Below, in pieces: positions 52,498 through 56,104 of a stretch of 56,104 nucleotides of DNA (its first letter is position 1; the number at the start of each line of letters is the position of its first letter). The notes under the pieces are model-generated. The model searched no databases. It saw nothing but the letters and a program-made list of their open reading frames with translations, and was not told the DNA's origin. The translations under genes and the position numbers were made by a program. The stretch spans positions 1 to 56,104 of the forward strand of contig CBDCLY010000034.1 of assembly GCA_965218715.1 (NCBI GenBank), written 5' to 3'. The stretch comes from CBDCLY01 sp965218715. GTDB lineage: Bacteria > Bacteroidota > Bacteroidia > Flavobacteriales_E > Vicingaceae.

Positions 52498-53784
52498 TTA
52501 TGAGCCCATTTTCATATCTACAACTCTCGCCCAGTTTGGTAAATGGCAATACCCTTCTCTATGGGAAACGAATAAGTCTTTATAAATAACTTTATCATTC
52601 TCAATCAACCAGTAATAACCTTCATTTTGCTCCTCAACAAAATAGGTTGAATCATTAATAAATTCATGTAGCCCTTCAGTAGAAGTAAAAATGTCATTGT
52701 TTCGAAATACCTCTTCCCCAAAAGGAACAAAGCTTTCTGTTTCAAGATAATAAAAAACAATATTCGAGTAAAAATTTCCTAACTCAATCATTCGATTGCC
52801 TTTCTGAGATTCTAATTTACTGTCAGTAGTCCAATGTGGGTAAGAATTGTTGTTAAATATTGAAAGTGTGGAGTCATTAAAGAAGTCTACATCATGTTGG
52901 GCAGAAAAAGGGCCTTCAATTGCCCTTAATACTGTATTATTAACTGGCCGGTAATGCAATATGATTGAAGATTGTTTTAAGCTTAGAAATAAATCCCCTT
53001 CTTTGAAGTATTTTGTAGTCTTCAATGCTGGTTGAATGTCATTTAAATGGATTGGGTCAATAGCAGTTTGGGCCTGCAAAAGATAGCTGGTAAGCTTATT
53101 TGTTTTAAGAATTTCTGAAATTGATTGATGGAATAATACATTGCCTGTATTTGCATCTACCTTACTAATGTAATCGTCATCATAATATACCTCTCTCCCA
53201 TTTATCTTATAAAACCCACCGGCTAAACCCTTTGGTGGATTCTTTGAACAAACCCAAACATTACCAGCGCTATCAACATTTAAGGCGTGGTGTGGCAAAA
53301 TGCTATCCTGTTTCCAAATAAATTGACCTGTAGAATCTATTCTTCTTAGTCCAGTTTTACTTGTAAAAAAATAGATCAGATCTTTGTTTGGGTAAACATA
53401 TGGGTTTACCACCCTATCCCATCTCCCAACCTTTTCAGGAATATCCCATTGAAATACAATAGAATCCGATTTTAAGTTTTTTATTGCAACAGACCTAAAA
53501 TTGTTAGATTGTGAAAACGAGTACAACACATGAAAATCTGACTTTAAGTTGTTAATTGGCAAAAATTCTGTCCATATGGGCAAAAAAGTTGCAGATAAAT
53601 TTTCAACCTCCTTAATTGTTTTATCAAAATGATCAAGGAAGGTGGACATTAGAATTACTGGCTCATCTAATATTCCAAAACTCTTATCTCCTCTATTCAC
53701 ATGGATACTCATCCAACCAAATAATGAAAGAATAGCAAGCCCAACTATGAAGATTGAAATTGTTAAAATAAATTTTTTCATCAT
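52498..53784 (-). CDS. Arylsulfotransferase (ASST)-like membrane-anchored protein, copy B
   Basis: The 428-residue protein has an N-terminal membrane anchor (residues 6-24) and a beta-propeller-like body resembling bacterial arylsulfate sulfotransferases. Candidate active-site positions are H165/H166 (PHHALN), H246 and N248 (IHLND, the HxN pair), and H297 (AQHDVDF), where E. coli ASST has His252, His356/Asn358 and the sulfated His436. The position of Arg374 is filled by K270 (LFLSLKQSSIILHYRP). ASST transfers sulfate from aryl sulfates to phenols without PAPS. This copy is a paralogue of copy A, 107 bp upstream in the transcript. The lysine substitution may reduce or change activity. Assignment by motif only. 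Confidence 0.78.
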   Translation of the reverse strand: MMKKFILTISIFIVGLAILSLFGWMSIHVNRGDKSFGILDEPVILMSTFLDHFDKTIKEVENLSATFLPIWTEFLPINNLKSDFHVLYSFSQSNNFRSVAIKNLKSDSIVFQWDIPEKVGRWDRVVNPYVYPNKDLIYFFTSKTGLRRIDSTGQFIWKQDSILPHHALNVDSAGNVWVCSKNPPKGLAGGFYKINGREVYYDDDYISKVDANTGNVLFHQSISEILKTNKLTSYLLQAQTAIDPIHLNDIQPALKTTKYFKEGDLFLSLKQSSIILHYRPVNNTVLRAIEGPFSAQHDVDFFNDSTLSIFNNNSYPHWTTDSKLESQKGNRMIELGNFYSNIVFYYLETESFVPFGEEVFRNNDIFTSTEGLHEFINDSTYFVEEQNEGYYWLIENDKVIYKDLFVSHREGYCHLPNWARVVDMKMGS

Positions 53785-53891
53785 ATCTATTTATTCAATT
53801 TCTCTAATTCCAGCTAATCAAAGCAATCGGTTTTTACCTATAAAAACGTCTATAAATACCAGAAAATAAGGAGAAAATTAGCTTTAATCCC

Positions 53892-55163
53892 CTATTTTAA
53901 ATCGACTACTCTGGTCCAATTTGGTAAATGATGGTAGCCTTCATGTTGAGACCTAAACACATCTTTATAAACCACTTCGTCATTTTTTATCACCCAAAGT
54001 AGTCCTTGATTTTGCTCTTCAACAAAATAAGTATTCTCATCTATGAAATCCTGAATTCCTTCTGTCGGTGTCCAAATTTGATTGGCTTTGAAAATAGAAT
54101 CTCCTTTGCTTGAAAACTTACCACTTCTTAAATTGTAAGTAACAATACTGGAATAGTAGTTCTCCACATCAACAAATTTTGTACTGGCTTCGGGTTTCTC
54201 TTTGGTTTCTTTATAGCTTCCAGCAAAGAAATTATTATTAAAAATGGACAGGGTACTGTCATTTAGAAAATCCACATCATGCTGAGATACAAAAGGTCCT
54301 TCAATAACCTTAATCAATTCATTTGTTGATGGCCTATAATGCAGTATAACAGAGATTGTTCTTAAGCTAATAAACAGATCATCTTCTTCATAGAGTTCAG
54401 TTGTTTTTAAGGCTGGTTGCACATCGTTTAAATGAAGTGGGTCTACAAGTTGGTGACTTTTAAGTAAATAGTTTTCTAGTTTATTCTCCTTTAATAATTC
54501 AGTAATAGATTTATTAAAAAGCGTCTCTCCTGTTTCAGAATCAAACTTAGTTATGGTGTAATCCATGTAATGATAAGGTGTGCCATCTATGTAAACTCTT
54601 CCGTTTTTGTATGCTCCTGGCCCTTTGGTACAGACCCAAATGTCACCTTCATTGTTCAACTCCATTCCATGGTGAAATACCAAGCCAGATCGCTTCCACA
54701 TTTGCTTTCCATTCTTGTCAATTCTTATCAATTCCCACTTGTATGTATAGTAATATACAATAGATCCATCTTCTAAATACAATGGATGCATGATTCTTGC
54801 CGTTTCTTCAAATGGGTTGTTAACCGTCCAACTTTTAACAATTGAATCATTTCTTAAATTTCGGATGGCAATTGTTCTGGTGCTATCATTTTCTGAATAG
54901 GAAGTTAATACGTTGATGTCTTCCTCTAATTTATTTACCGATTTAAACCCAACCGGTGTAGCAACAAAAGTTTTTGGTAAGGTATTCACCTCTTCTACAG
55001 ACTGTTTAAATAAATCAGGAAAGGAATACATGAACTTTATGGGCTCGGTCATAAAGCCAAATTTCTTGTTATGAACTCCAACTTGGTTGACCATCCACCC
55101 GAATAGAGCAAGCACAAATAAGAGGATAACAATGATGGAAAATGTGGATATGATTTTTTTCAT
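53892..55163 (-). CDS. Arylsulfotransferase (ASST)-like membrane-anchored protein, copy A
   Basis: The 423-residue protein has an N-terminal anchor (residues 5-24) and the same propeller-like pattern as copy B. The ASST-type positions are H164/H165 (FHHGMEL), H244 and N246 (LHLND), R268 (LFISLRTISVILHYRP) and H295 (SQHDVDF). All four classes of active-site residue known from E. coli ASST are therefore present, including the arginine lost in copy B. The two copies align over their whole length and end alike (YKDVFRSQHEGYHHLPNW here, YKDLFVSHREGYCHLPNW in copy B), so they arose by tandem duplication. The likely site is the periplasm. The sulfate donor and acceptor are unknown. Confidence 0.8.
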   Translation of the reverse strand: MKKIISTFSIIVILLFVLALFGWMVNQVGVHNKKFGFMTEPIKFMYSFPDLFKQSVEEVNTLPKTFVATPVGFKSVNKLEEDINVLTSYSENDSTRTIAIRNLRNDSIVKSWTVNNPFEETARIMHPLYLEDGSIVYYYTYKWELIRIDKNGKQMWKRSGLVFHHGMELNNEGDIWVCTKGPGAYKNGRVYIDGTPYHYMDYTITKFDSETGETLFNKSITELLKENKLENYLLKSHQLVDPLHLNDVQPALKTTELYEEDDLFISLRTISVILHYRPSTNELIKVIEGPFVSQHDVDFLNDSTLSIFNNNFFAGSYKETKEKPEASTKFVDVENYYSSIVTYNLRSGKFSSKGDSIFKANQIWTPTEGIQDFIDENTYFVEEQNQGLLWVIKNDEVVYKDVFRSQHEGYHHLPNWTRVVDLK

Positions 55164-55245
55164 AAAGCCTAAATGATTTGAAGTCAGCTAAATTCCATTA
55201 TTTTTTCAGGGAAAAAAAATAATTTCAGGCAAAATCATCCAAGTA

Positions 55246-56028
55246 TCAAAATGTAGTCTGACCAGTTTTTAGACTCATGTTAGGATTCGGGTTGTATATA
55301 ATTTCATGGAGTCGGAATTTAAAATCTCCTACGTATTCGATTTTAATCCAACCATAGTAATAATCTGACCCAACACTCTTCCTAAAGCCGATGTACTTAA
55401 TCCCACTAAAGGAAATCGAAAACGGGGTGTTATGCTGAAAAAAATAAGCATAGCCAGATTCACCCCAAATGGTTTTATTATCAATCCTAACATTGTTGTC
55501 AAGGGTAATTCTTTTACCATAAATGTTATAGGGGATTTTCAAAAATTCGAAATCATTTGATAAGACGGATAAGTTAAAATTTCTAGGATAATAATTTACA
55601 CAAGGTGAACTTGAGCTTACAAATTCTGGCCAATGTCTAATGAAAATGGCTATATCAATTGTTGGATCTAGGTCTAAATTTAAAGAGTCTTTAATGCTCA
55701 CTTCAGTAGGTTGAGGTACACAACCAGCAAACGAATCTATTGTACTCCATTCAATTGGAGGATTAAAAACTGTATGAACAAATGGCTGGGGAGGATAAAA
55801 AATACTATCAGTAATTAATATTGTGTCATTGATTATTGAAGTGTCTCTTGTGGTTATTGTATCATTTCTTAATGAGGGGTCTATAACAATTACTGTATCT
55901 GTAATGGTAATGAAACTAGGATTGTGTATTGGGTCTGGCTCAAGAGTTTGGATGGGCTCAGTATCTTCTTTCTCACAAGAGAAAATTGATATACTAACAA
56001 TAAGAAGGATTAGGACTCTTTTTAACAC
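55246..56028 (-). CDS. Lipoprotein with Asp/Thr-rich repeat stalk
   Basis: This 260-residue lipoprotein has lipobox SIFSC (Cys18). Residues about 35-85 are a low-complexity stalk of alternating T/I/D (TDTVIVID, NDTITTRDTS, NDTILITDS), likely extended beta. The C-terminal domain ends with KYIGFRKSVGSDYYYGWIKIEYVG and FRLHEIIYNPNPNMSLKTGQ, a pattern seen at the end of many Bacteroidota surface proteins (YGW followed by hE.aYn...G). No catalytic motif is seen. It is upstream of the ASST pair on the same strand, 82 bp before copy A in the direction of transcription, and could be the first gene of that group. Function unknown. Confidence 0.72.
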   Translation of the reverse strand: MLKRVLILLIVSISIFSCEKEDTEPIQTLEPDPIHNPSFITITDTVIVIDPSLRNDTITTRDTSIINDTILITDSIFYPPQPFVHTVFNPPIEWSTIDSFAGCVPQPTEVSIKDSLNLDLDPTIDIAIFIRHWPEFVSSSSPCVNYYPRNFNLSVLSNDFEFLKIPYNIYGKRITLDNNVRIDNKTIWGESGYAYFFQHNTPFSISFSGIKYIGFRKSVGSDYYYGWIKIEYVGDFKFRLHEIIYNPNPNMSLKTGQTTF

Positions 56029-56104
56029 GTATTAAATTTAAGATTAATTTATCTATTCTATAATTCTTTGATTGCTTTCATAACATTTCCAACCCTCAAT
56101 TGTT

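Overview
The window is AT-rich chromosomal DNA from a member of the Bacteroidota, most likely the Flavobacteriales. The evidence is two genes ending in the gliding-motility/type IX secretion (T9SS) type B C-terminal sorting domain, each followed by a PorP/SprF-family gene; the gliding lipoprotein gene gldH; Bacteroidota-restricted families (DUF4270, IPExxxVDY, the short glycogen-synthase-like protein); several -7 elements of the TAnnTTTG type; and almost no Shine-Dalgarno sequences. Genus cannot be fixed from sequence alone. I see no rRNA, tRNA, CRISPR array, prophage or insertion sequence.

Positions 1-17629 hold two cargo/PorP pairs on the + strand. The first cargo gene is cut by the window edge. 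The second encodes a 5024-residue SprB-like adhesin of about 61 SprB-type repeats, including an almost identical 450-bp tandem array and an older 915-bp block duplication. Its leader carries two back-to-back hairpins.

Positions 17631-22828 are a tightly packed minus-strand operon read panC, flippase-like membrane protein, rfaE2, TPR protein, radA, polysaccharide deacetylase. A divergent + strand group follows: glycogen-synthase-like protein, DUF4270 lipoprotein, glmS. Positions 26968-31018 are minus-strand: TM2 protein, superoxide dismutase, then (past a small + strand acidic lipoprotein) the purN, dCMP deaminase, S41 protease operon.

Positions 31055-36983 (+) carry an iodotyrosine-deiodinase-like flavoprotein, acpP-fabF-rnc-IPExxxVDY-pyk, and an M42 peptidase. 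Positions 36984-41140 are a mosaic of pheS, a cyclophilin, small lipoprotein and hypothetical genes, cvpA and pgk, with several convergent 3' overlaps. Positions 41225-48250 (+) carry holB, ricT-like, gldH, a class A penicillin-binding protein with an unusual four-cysteine insert, scoA-scoB and a lipoprotein; a glycosyltransferase follows at 48328.

The right end (49027-56028, minus strand) looks accessory: a surface lipoprotein, two tandem membrane-anchored arylsulfotransferase-like proteins, a previously uncalled 45-residue membrane protein with a YIGPG motif, a membrane-anchored PAPS-type sulfotransferase, and a glycosidase-like lipoprotein. My inference is a small locus for sulfation of an envelope glycan or small molecule; it is the best candidate here for an undescribed system. 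The deiodinase-like protein and the giant adhesin's repeat hierarchy come next.
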